From Odobenus rosmarus divergens (lineage: Eukaryota > Chordata > Mammalia > Carnivora > Odobenidae), in contig NW_004450479.1 of the NCBI RefSeq assembly GCF_000321225.1, forward strand, positions 1,827,019 to 1,891,018: DNA of 64,000 nt, read 5' to 3'. Each line of letters opens with the position of its first letter. The first letter of the stretch is position 1. The notes beneath the pieces are model-generated. The model was given only the letters and a program-made list of their open reading frames with translations. It had not been told where the DNA came from and ran no database searches. Of this stretch, positions 10,511-21,200 are shown piece after piece. The translations under genes and the position numbers were made by a program.

Positions 10511-11789
10511 CTCGTGATGGTGGGCACCTTGGCACGTGTGTGGTGCTTTCCTTGGAGGAGCCAGACTTCTCTAGAATTTCATAGCTTTATTTCAGAACTC
10601 CATCAGGAAAGTGAGCCCTGGAGGCCAGACAGCCACTCTCAGAGGCTTCTGACCAAAACTCGGCCCCTGTCCCCCCAGCTACTGAAGGGACTCCCTGGAC
10701 CCGGTTCAGCTGCGTCCTGCAGCCCAGGCAGAGCCCCAGAAGCAGCAAGGACCGCGGGCCACTCTGTGAGCTGAGCAATTCCTGGGTGCCTTCCGGAGGG
10801 AGCCCCCTGGCCTGAAGATGGTCCTGGGCTGTCGGCATCTGAGATGTCTGCGAGGACCTGCAGCCCCTCCCCTGCCCGGTGCTCTCAGGGAAGAAACAGG
10901 GCAGTTGCCCTCAGACACGCAGAATGAATGGAAGTGCCGACCTGTTGCCCGCGGATGCTTTGGGTGGGAGCCCAGACCATCTGCGGCCCTGGCAGGACCG
11001 GGCTGCCAGGTGGTGTCCAGGAGCCAGGGAGCCGGGCTCCAGCAACCTGCCCGAGGCCTCTGACCACCAGCCCCCGGGACAGGTGGGGTGGGACCAGGCT
11101 TCAGCCTTGTCACACAGAGGCCGGGACCTGGGAGGGGCTTTCCCTGGGCCACGAAACCTTCCTCTCCCCACCCAGGGCCCTGGGCCGCTGCACCCGCATC
11201 CTGGCGGTCAAGAGCCTTGGGCTTGAGCAGCAACGGGCTTTGTCAGGAGATCAGGTAGGTGACTGGGGACCTGGAGAGCTACCTGGTCCATCTAGCAGCC
11301 CCCGATCCCGGAGTCAGCTGCCACTGCACCACGGCCCTCCCGGCCTGCCCAGATGCCTCCCACCCTGCCCAGATGCCTCCCACCCTAGGCCTGGCCCTCC
11401 CTGTCCTCTGGCGGGCCATCCTGCTCAACCGTGGTGAGGAACCCGAGCTGGGAAGGGGGATCTGATGGTGCACACACGTGGTCTTTGGCAGAGGGTTTAA
11501 GCCGTGGGAGCCACTGGAGGCCTCTTTCTCCCCACCATATGCCCAGGCCCTTCGAAGGCTGTGTATCGAAGGGGGCCTGCCAGAAGCTTCCTCACCCCCC
11601 GCCCCCACAAAGAGCTGCCAATAGCGAAGGGCCGTGATTCAGATTTTCTCAAAGCAGGCACAAGCAACACTCCCGACGGCGGCTCTCATGCTCCAACAGG
11701 GCGAGCTCTGTATTTTGTCCTTTTCCTAGTTTGTAGCGGGCACCCTGGCCTGGCGCCTGCTACTCCATCCTAGGGGGCGGAAGTCCGCT
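10511..11789. other. intergenic, with a 20-bp tandem duplication
   Basis: Unique GC-rich sequence with no recognised gene. A perfect 20-base unit, CTGCCCAGATGCCTCCCACC, is duplicated in tandem at 11345-11364 and 11365-11384. Confidence 0.55.
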
Positions 11790-14700
11790 TCCCGAGTCTA
11801 AAATTCTAATTTGTTTCCAGTAGTTCATTGCTAGTAAATAGAAATATGTATGGAATTTTGTACAGTGACCTGGTAGTCCATGATCTCACTAACCCGCTGG
11901 TTATTTCTCACAGATTTCCTATAGATTCCTTCGTTTTTTTTAAAGATTTTATCCATTTATTTGACAGCGAGAGAGGGAACACAAGCAGGGGGAGCGGGAG
12001 AGGGAGAAGCAGGCTTCCCGCGGAGCAGGGACCCTGATGCAGGGCTCGATCCCAGGACCCTGGGACCATGACCTGAGCCGAAGGCAGACGCTTAACAACT
12101 GAGCCACCCAGGCGCCCCGTCCTTTGGGGTTTTCTATGTACATAGTCATGTTGCCACAACTTAGAAACTTACCTTTCTTCCTTCCCAACGTGTGTACATG
12201 TGATTTCTCTCCTGATGATGCTGACTAGGACCCCCAATGTGATGTTGAATAGAAGTGACCAGAGGAGTCCCCTTGCCTGGTTCCCTATCTTATGGGGGAA
12301 GAGCATTCAGCCCTTTGCCATTAAGCATGCTGTTAGCTGTAGGGTTTTGAAGATGCCTTTTACAAAGAAGTTCCCTCTTTTCCTAGTTTGCGAAGTTTTT
12401 TTTTTAATGCTAGATGCTGAATTTTGTCACATGCTTTTCTTGCATCTACTGAGATGTCATCAGACTTTCTTCTTTAGTCTGTTGATATTGTGAATTACAT
12501 TGATATCTGTATGCTGATGGACCTTACATTTCCAGGATAAACCCCATTTGATTGATCCCAGAATCAAGTTATTCCAGGATAAAGACCCCTCCTTACATGT
12601 TGGATTCGGTTTGCTCCTGTTTTGCTGAGGATCTTGTGTCTGTGTTCATGCCGGATGCTGGTAGAGTATGTTGAGAAGCACTCCCTCATCGGCTTTCCCT
12701 GAGTTCCTGCAGAATTGCTACGATGTCTCTCCTGGGTGTCTAGCGGGACTGCATTTCTTTAGCAGACATGAGTGCATGCCCCATCCGGGCAGCCGGGCAG
12801 CCTCGATGAGCTGCCTGGTGTGTGGTTTTCAAGGAATTGGTCCCTTTCTTCTAGATTGATGAATTCACAGGCATAAAACTAGTATTTCCTTAATGTCCTT
12901 TTAGTTTACAGGGTCTCTAGTGATGGTTCCCTTTCATTCCCAATGTTGTAATTTGTGCCTCCTTTGTCCCGGTCAGTCTGGCTCAGGCTCATCAAATTGA
13001 GCTTTCCAAATAACTGCTTTTTGCTGTCACTGATTTTTCTTTCATGTTTTTGTCTTCATTGATTTCTGCTATTATTTCCTTTGTTCTGATTACCTTGGAT
13101 TTAATTTGCCCCTTTTCTAATTAAGGTGAAAGTTTAGCTCATTGATTAGAAACTTTCCTTTTAAAAAAAATATGCATTTAGTATTATGAATTTCCCTTAG
13201 AGAAAAAGCGCTACTTTAGCTATAGTCCACAAATGTTAATGTTTTAATTTTCATTGAATTAAAAAATATTTTCTAACTTTTCTTGTGAATTCCTCTTTAC
13301 CCCATTAATTGTTTAATATCTGTGGATCTTTCAGAGACCTGTCATTGATTTCCAGAGGCATTACATTATGGTCTGAGAACATACTTTGTAGGATTTCAAT
13401 TTTTTTTTTTTTAATTTTGTTCGGGTCTGTGGGATGGCCCAGAACACGGTGCGTGTTGGTGAGCATTCCGTGTCACGTGGACAGAATGTGCGCTCTGCTG
13501 TGGGCGAGTCGGTCCAGCTGGTCTCCACCCTCATCCTGGAAGGCTGGCTGCCTCGTGTCTAACCTCCAAGAGATGGTCCGTCCTTCGGTTCTGCTTCTTG
13601 TGTGTTGAAGTGCTGTGGTCCTGTGGGTGCTCATCTTGGACTGCGATGCCTGCCTTTGTCACGGAACGTCCCCCGGTCTCTGGCAATATTCGTCTTGAAA
13701 TCCATGCTGTCTGATGCTGATGTGACCATTGCAGCTTTCCCCGGATTCGCATCTCCAAGATACATTTTCCCCATCTTTTTTTTACCTCTGTCTTTATATT
13801 AAAGTGGGCTTCTTAGACATAACATAATCAGGGTTTTTTTTTTATTCACGCTCTGTCTGTAATTGGTGTGTTGGGACTGTTTCTATTTAACGCGGTTATC
13901 AAGAGCTGATTTTAGATCTACCACTTTATTGTTCTGTCTGTCCCTCTGTTCCCCCTTTCCTGCCTTCTTTCGGATTGTTTGAAAACCTTCGGATTTTTGG
14001 CTGCATGTGTGTGTGTATGTGTGGTCACGCTAGGGGTTTCAGTTACATGCCCACCCTTTCGCAGGGGATTTGGAGTTAACTGTAGACGTCTTACCCCCCT
14101 CCCTTCACGTCACAGCTGTGGGCATTCGCAGGTGTTGAAAACCCCACCAGTGTTTGAATTTTTGCTTTCAGCAGTCACGTACATTTTTTAAAAATCTGAG
14201 AGGGAAAATTATCTTTCCTATTTACTCAGATGTTGACCATTTCTGTTGTTTTCCCCCCATGCCTGAAGACACACGTGTCCAGGTGGCATCATTTCCTGGC
14301 GGCCTGAAGAGCGTCCTCGGTAGCTCCTTTCGAGCTGGTCGCACAACCAACTCTCCCCTTTGCCGAAGAGCGTCCTCACTTTTCCTTCCTTCCCGAAGCT
14401 CCGGGCTGACTGCTGTCTTCTGAGACTTTCAAGACCCGCTTCCCCATCTTCTGGCCCCTGTGGTTGCTGATCCCAGTGCTTGTTCAGATTATTGTTCCTC
14501 TCTACAGCTTTCATTTCCACCTGGAGCCTTCCAGACTTTTTTTCTTTGCCTTCAATTTTTAGTAGTTTAATTATGATATGTCTAGGCACGGCTTTCTTTG
14601 GATTGGCCCTGTTGTGGGGGGTCACTGCGATTCTTGTAAGTTGAAGTCTTTCCTCAAATGTGAGAAATTTTCGGCCAGTCTTTCTCCAAAAAAATTTTTT

Positions 14701-15150
14701 TCCTGCTAGCATGTTTCTCCTCTCTTGGGACTTTAGTAACACAACGTTGGACCTTCTCAGATCCTGTGTCACTGGTCCTGGGGCATGGACTTGCCCCCAC
14801 ACTTGTCTCTTCTCCAGACCAGATGATTTCTGTTGGCTGATCGTCCAGCTCACAGAGTCTTTCCTTGGACACCTCCTTTCTGCAATTGAGCTTGTTAATT
14901 TTTTGTGTTTTTGGTATATTTTTCAGTTCTGAAATTTGTATCTTGTTCTTTTGTATCCTCTCTACTCAGCTGAGATCTTTCCATCTGTTTCGAGCGTGTT
15001 CAACTTTACCTTCTGTGACATAGTTCCGATAATCCCACCACCTGGATCTGAGTTGGCATCTGCTGGGATTGTCTTTTCCCTTGGAAGCTGGGCACGTCTT
15101 CATGATTCTGTGTTCTAATCTGGCATCTCAGCTGCTGTGTTGTGTTGACT
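11790..15150 (-). repeat. long LINE-1 remnant, antisense, interrupted by a SINE
   Basis: From left to right the + strand follows the reverse complement of L1: the ORF2 reverse-transcriptase part at about 11800-13100 (for example GGATAAACCCCATTTGATTG, GATTTCTGCTATTATTTCC), the endonuclease part at 13600-13990 (TTAAAGTGGGCTTCTTAGAC), then ORF1/5' region sequence at 14500-15110 (TTTAATTATGATATGTCTAG). It is broken by stops and indels and encodes nothing intact. The SINE at 11934-12118 inserted into it, so it is older. Edges are approximate. Confidence 0.85.
11934..12118 (-). mobile_element. CAN-SINE (SINEC), carnivore-specific
   Basis: On the minus strand it starts GGGGCGCCTGGGTGGCTCAG, carries tRNA-like A and B boxes, then a CT-rich body and AAATAAATGGATAAAATC before a short A tail (T run at 11934-11941 on +). 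This is the standard CAN-SINE design derived from tRNA-Lys. The flanks share only a weak TCCTT, so target-site duplications have decayed or are short. It gives the taxonomic assignment of the window. Confidence 0.93.
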
Positions 15151-17269
15151 CTGGGTCTGTCATGATCCTCTGGAGAATGAGGATTTTTGTCCCAGCAGCC
15201 TGTCAGTCTGGCTGGTTCAGACCATAGGTTCTGCTGGCCTCCAGTGTCCACGGTGAGCTTCGAGTGTTCTTGTGCACGTGGATGTGGACGTGGTGGCAGG
15301 GCCTCCCTCCTGAGTTTGTGGCCAGTGAGTGACCACGGAGAGGACCTGGCACCTCCAGAAGCCCTTGTGTTGTCAGGACGATGCCCCACACTCTGCCTGA
15401 TGCCCCCCAATTCTCTCCCTGGGTAGGGCAGGGTTTCAGGGAGACCATATGGGGTGGATGTAGGTGGGGAGGGGGCCTCCCCAGGGCAGTGCACACAGGT
15501 GGGCCAGGGAGACCCCATTCTGTGACTGGATGCCCAACCTCATCCTGGGTGCCCCCTCCTCCCCATCCCCTGCTTTTAAACTTTCACGCTGCCTGTACTG
15601 GGGACAATGTGCATCCCACCAAAATGATCCCCGAGCCCGGTCCTCACCTCTCCTTCCTGTCCCAGCTCCCCAGATAGCCCTCTCCAGTCTGATGGCCCCA
15701 TGGCCCCCCTGTAAGCCTCTCCCACCTGTTTCCCTAGCCCCCACTGATCTTGGGCGGGATACCAGCTCTGCCACCAGGGGTTTGAACTCAGTTCTCACTT
15801 GTCTGTAGTGTTCCTGAGTCCTATGCCCTGTAGATTAGAACAAAGTTGGGTCAGGGTCACGTAACTGGTATTTTAAGACCAGGGTTCACTGCTGGGCAGG
15901 ATCAATGTGAGGCTCATCCTAGCAGGAGGGGTCACCCCTGCCCCCCTACACACACACACAGGCTGACAAGCCAGGCAACCTCTAGGGCCAGAGCCTAGGA
16001 GTCAGCTCAAGGTCATGCTGGGTTTCAGGGCAAAACCTCCCTAGGTGAACAGAATAAATGTGTAAAAAGAGAAAAGGTAATTAATTGGTACATAAGATCT
16101 AACTTCTTGGACAGTGTGAGAGAACAAGATTCCCTCCCCAACTTTTGGGCTGTTTCAGGAGATGGGGGTGCCCCTTGCCCGGGTCAGGATGCCCAGGCTG
16201 CTTGCTGTGTTCCCCATGCCAGGGAGTGGGCCACGCAGACCCAGGCGGGTTCTCCAGGTGCTCACCAGGGAGGTAGTTGGAGCCCTGATATCCCACCATG
16301 CAGCTCCTGTAGTGAAGCCCTCAGGGAGGCCGGCCTGTGACTGCAAAGGGCAGGCTTTGCAGACAACCCCGAGCTCTGGGGTCCTGGGGAGCAGACGGAA
16401 AGGAGAGGGGTCCAACCTGCCAGGGGGGTCTGCACCTCCCCCAACCAGGCCGTCTATTCCCTCCATGCTCTCGGACCGGCAGCTGCAGAGTGGGACAGGG
16501 TCACTGGATGGAAAGGCAGCCTGCTCCTCCTCGTCTCTCACAACTGCCCTTAGGGCCACTGTGCAGTCTTGGGGGTGGGTGTTACCAGAAACAAATGGGT
16601 GGGGCCCAGCAGCCAGCCTGGCACCGGCAATGCCAGTTTCCTGCAAAATTCCCCAAATTAGCTGGCAGAGAGCCCTCTCCTGGCTGAGGCCAGCATTACA
16701 CCTCCAAATCCAGGTTTTCAGCTTGGGTTACCCGCCCCCCCAGCAACTCGGCTGCATCCCATCATGCCCTCTGAGCAAAGGGCACGGAAGGCCCCATAAG
16801 TGGGACACCCCCCATCCTTCTCCTTGCTGTCGCCTGCTCACTCCCTGGGGCATCTGGCTTCCCACCTGGGCACCGAGACTCCAAACGAGCCCCCCTCCTG
16901 GAGGAGGTACCCAACTGACCAGCCTCCCTCACCCCGAGGGGTCTGAGGCCAGCCTCAGTGAATGAGGGGACCACCAGTGTCTGTCCCACTGGAGGGGGAC
17001 CAGGACCTACCCTGCACCTTGCTACACGCAGCTGTCCAGAGGGGACGGCCAGGGCACAGGGTGCGGTCAGTGCTGGAACCCTGGCTGGCTCACGGAAGAC
17101 CTTCACCTGCCCCCATGTCCCCAGCCCCCATGTGGTGCTGCCGAGGCAGGCGCCCTCAAGTGAATGCCCTGTGAGGGTCAAGGGGCCGTGTTTCAGGGAC
17201 CCGAGAGGAGAAGAGCCACACTTCAACCCACCCAGGTGCTCCTATGGACCCCACTCCATGAGGCAGCAG
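15151..17269. other. intergenic downstream of CHMP6, no gene recognised
   Basis: Unique GC-rich sequence with a short CA run near 15949-15960. An open frame of 267 codons at 16162-16965 (+) has no similarity I recognise and no start context or exon structure supporting it. This is the 3' flank of CHMP6. Confidence 0.5.
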
Positions 17270-18196
17270 ACCATGCAGGCATCAACTTTAATATGGGGCT
17301 GACCTGTTGGGGGGCTGGGAGGATCCCCTTTCTGTTCTTGTTGGGAGGGAGATGTCATCGGGATTGTCTAATATCAAGATGAACCGTCAGATAGAGAGCC
17401 GCGACCACCCCTACAGCATCCGCCCGGTCGGAGAGCCCCGGGTGCCCGGCAGCTTCCCAGGCAACGGGGGCCGCACCCGCCCGAGCGGGCCCGTCAGCAC
17501 CTCCGGGAAGCCCTGGGAGACCGCTGGCTCTCCAGGAACGTTCCTTTGCAGTGGGGCCGAGCTCCCGCTGGTGATGAGGGCTGGTCGGGGCTCTGCAGCC
17601 ACCAAGCCAGCAGGGGTGGTCCCCCTCCTCGCTGACCCAATGCCCCTGAACACTGACACAGAGGAGGAGAGGTTTCCAGCCCTGAACCGACATGGAGACT
17701 GGGCAGGTCAGGAAGCCAGGCCACAGCAGGGACTCCCTAACGGAAGCCGCCGCCAGCCAACAGCAGCAGCAAGAAGTGAGGAAAGGGCGGGCAAGGAAGC
17801 TAGGTTCGTCGCGCCCTCCAAAGAAGAGAGCAAGCTGCGGAGAAGGCGGCCGTGGAGCCTCGCGGGGCCGGGGACAGGAGTGTGGCCAGCACCAGGAGCA
17901 CTGGGCCTGCCTGTGGCCGCATGGGAGCCACAGCATCAGAGGCCGTGGGTGGCCGGAAGTTCTGAATGTTGCCATTTAATCCACAAATGAGAGCAAGACA
18001 GCAGCGCCTGGGAAGCGCTCCTCCGCAGAGTCACCCTGGAATGGAGCCCTGTGTGTGCCACGCTGCTCCGTCAGCACCTGACCGGCCTGGCCTGGAACCG
18101 GCCTCCTGGGAGCCGGGTCAGGGCTGACCACGCACCCAAACTCTGTGGGCCCCAGTCTCTGGGGAGTCCCCGCCAGTCCCAGAAGAAGAGGCCAAG
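17270..18196 (-). other. CHMP6: CHMP6 3'UTR
   Basis: It follows the TAA at 18199-18197 with no splice junction needed before the ATTAAA at 17292-17287, giving a UTR of about 920 bases. Open frames here (up to 227 codons on +) are not supported as genes. Confidence 0.65.
17287..17292 (-). terminator. CHMP6: CHMP6 poly(A) signal ATTAAA (distal)
   Basis: The minus strand reads ATTAAA, then about 15 bases to a CA cleavage context and a G/T-rich stretch (TGGTCTGCTG, then GGAGTGGGG). A second ATTAAA at 17980-17975 lacks a GT-rich follower, so I favour the distal one. Cleavage near 17270 is inferred. Confidence 0.55.
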
Positions 18197-18252
18197 TTAC
18201 GAGGCTGCCACCAGTTCCACCTGCTTGGGCCTGGCCTCGCGGGGGACTTGCT
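18197..18252 (-). CDS. CHMP6: CHMP6 exon 8 (C-terminus and stop)
   Basis: After the acceptor TTTCCTCCACAG, the exon adds AG to the split codon 184 (E) and encodes QVPREARPKQVELVAAS, then TAA. The human end is NVPVKARPRQAELVAAS, so the last residues are nearly identical. A different frame through this DNA stays open longer but gives no homology. Confidence 0.95.
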
Positions 18253-21200
18253 CTGTGGAGGAAAGAAAGAGGTGCTTGTCGAGTAGAGAAGACCCCAGAC
18301 GCAGAAGGAAGGAGGGGAGGTGGCAAGGAGCTGGGTCTCATGGCAGTGCGCTCTGGGCAGGGCCTGGCGTGAAGGAGGGATGGGGAAAGGGGCAGAAAGA
18401 AACATGGAGGGACCACCAGCCACGCGGGGCCCCTGCGGCGAGTGACACCACAGGGCCCTGCTATTCAGAGGACAGCTCGTCCCGGCCGGACACGGCCTTT
18501 CCCCAGCTCTGCCTGTCTCTCTGAATGGGGTTAGGCTCTACAAGGTCACCCCCATCCCAGAGACCCAGAGTGAGGCCCGTGCTCCTGAGTCGGCTCCAGC
18601 AAGCTCGCCTACCCAGCTGGGGAGGTGCGAACCAACTTCCACCAAGCAGGAAGGGAAGGACCTCGCGGCCCGGGCATTGCACTTTGTTCTAGAATCCACT
18701 GTTCTCCAAAGGACAGAACAAAAAGCATACCTGGTTTCTTTTCGGGAAGCGGCTCTGAAGGGACCTCTGGGAGCTCTAGCTGCTCCTATAAGAAACAGGG
18801 CGGAGGCTGTAGGACACCATCTGAACGGGAAGCCTCCCGCACCAAAGCTCCAGAGCGCCACTTCTGCAGCATCCGGCACTGCTGAGACTTGCATCACCCC
18901 AGGGGCTCCCCTGGAGACCCCGGTTCACATCCCGGCCGTGCAGGCGTGCAAGGGCTCAGGAACGCGCACACGGGTCCCGGAGCTGCAGGGGTGCCCCGGC
19001 TTTGCTTGCTCTGGGGCAGGGCTCTGCTGGAGCTGCCTGTCCTGGGGGGGGCGGGTGGGGGGCGCTGGGCTGCCTCGGGGGCAATGCATGGCAGTTCACC
19101 TCCCAGCCGGCTCCCCTGGCAGCTCAGGGGGCACTCGGGTCCTCGGGAAGGAAGGACATCCGGAGGCAGGCGCCTGCGGGACACTGAAGGGCAGAGAGCA
19201 GTGACCCTAACTAGCTGCTCCTCCTGCAGGTACAGGAAGCGGCAGGTGGGGGCCATGGTGAGAACGTGGAGCCCTGAGGTGGTGGCCCAGAGACAGGGAT
19301 CGCTCAGTCAGGGAGCAGACACAGGCCTCAGGGCCTGCCTGCGACAATGTGCAGGGCCTGCACGCGACAGTGAGTGACCTGGCCACGACGGGAAAGACCA
19401 CTCATGTGATCACGAAACCACACTCTGTCCTCCAGAAGGGTCTGAGCGAGGAGTCAGAGCATTTCTGCGCTGTCCAGGCATGCCTGGCTATAGGCTTCCC
19501 CAGCCGCCTGCAACGTTCTTGGGTGGACAACCTAGGACACCGTCCTCTCCAGGCCAGTTTCCCCCGTTGTCAGCCAGGTACACAAGGAGAAGGGACCTCA
19601 GTGTAGCACAAATTCTCGTTGTTTTAGGAACACCAGCGGCAAAACCAGGATTGTGTGCTCGTGTGACAACTGATGCAGGTGCTCACCCAAGGCCAAGGAC
19701 CATAACAGCAGGAAGCCTCCTGGGGGTCTGATCACCTGAGTGATTGTGCTCAGTCCTGGGGGTCCTGTCACCTGAGTGATTGTGCTCAGTCCTGGCAGGT
19801 CCTATCACCTGAGTGATTGTGCTCAGTCCTGGGAGGTCCTATCACCCGAGTCACTGTGCTCAGTCCTGGGGGTCCTATCACCCGAGTGACTGTGCTCAGT
19901 CCTGGGAGGTCCTATCACCCGAGTGACTGTGCTCAGTCCTGGGAGGTCCTATCAGCCGAGTGATTGTGCTCAGTCCTGGGGGGTCCTATCACCTGAGTGA
20001 TTGTGCTCAGTCCTGGGGGTCCTGTCACCTGAGTGACTGTGCTCAGTCCTGGGGGTCCTGTCACCTGAGTGATTGTGCTCAGTCCTGGGGGTCCTATCAC
20101 CTGAGTGACTGTGTTCAGTACTGAGAGGTCCTATCACCTGAGTGATTATGCTCAGTACTGAGAAGTCCTATCACCTGAGTGTTGTGCTCAGTCCTGGGGG
20201 TCCTATCACCTGAGTGACTGTGCTCAGTCCTGGGGGTCCTATCACCTGAGTGATTGTGCTCAGTCCTGGGGGTCCTATCACCTGAGTGATTATGCTCAGT
20301 ACTGAGAAGTCCTATCACCTGAGTGTCTGGGGGTCCTATCACCTGAGTGACTGTGCTCAGTCCTGGGGGTCCTATCACCTGAGTGATTGTGCTCAGTCCT
20401 GGGGGTCCTATCACCTGAGTGTGCTCAGTACTGAGAGGTCCTATTACCTGAGTGATTGCATTCAGCTCCTCCAGGATGGCATCTTCATCTTCCTGAGTGA
20501 AGCTTCCTGCCAACAGCTCATCTATTTGCTGCAAACGGAAGAGCAGAGGTGAGGACTGTGGCCAGGCTGGGGCAGGGGGTAAAGTGGCCCCTTGTGGAGG
20601 AAGGAGACAACCCGTGGCTCAAGGCCCCCCCTTACTCGAGGGCAGCCACTGGGCACTCACGCAGGTGGTAGGTGTGCTTGCAGGCTGGTGGAAGGTGGGG
20701 GCCCTGGAACCCGGCAACACCTACCCGCTGGTACTCCACAGCCTCCTGGGTCTCCTCCAGTATCCGCTCCACTTCTTCTATGGACATCACCTAATCAGTG
20801 CAGAGGGAGTCTCGTCAGTGAGGCACATAACAGAAGCCCTTGCAGTAAGGCCACCTGGACTGGCAGGGGTAAGGCCACCTGGACTGGCAGGGGTAAGGCC
20901 ACCTGGACTGGCAGGGCACAAGACAGGCCGCGCGGGACACGACACGGTTCTGGTCGTTTCTGCCGCAGGCTGGGCCCATGCACAGAGGCTCCAGGGCTCC
21001 GAAAAGACCCGTCTTTTCAGAAGCCTCGACTGCACTGCTCAGACTCCTGCTGGCCCTTCGCCCCAGACCTCCGGGCACCCCAACCAACCCTAGAAGGTCC
21101 AGGTCGAAATAAGTAAGAAGGTGTCAAAAACTTTCTCTGGGCAGCTGACTTAATTTCGTTTGGGCTCAAGGAACTGCCTTTGCTTGCCCGGCAAGTACAG

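Noticed and set aside
19725..20447. Direct repeats resembling a CRISPR array
   Set aside because: Units are contiguous with no unique spacers, lie in an intron of a mammalian gene and have no cas genes nearby; it is a minisatellite. The same applies to 47330-48012.
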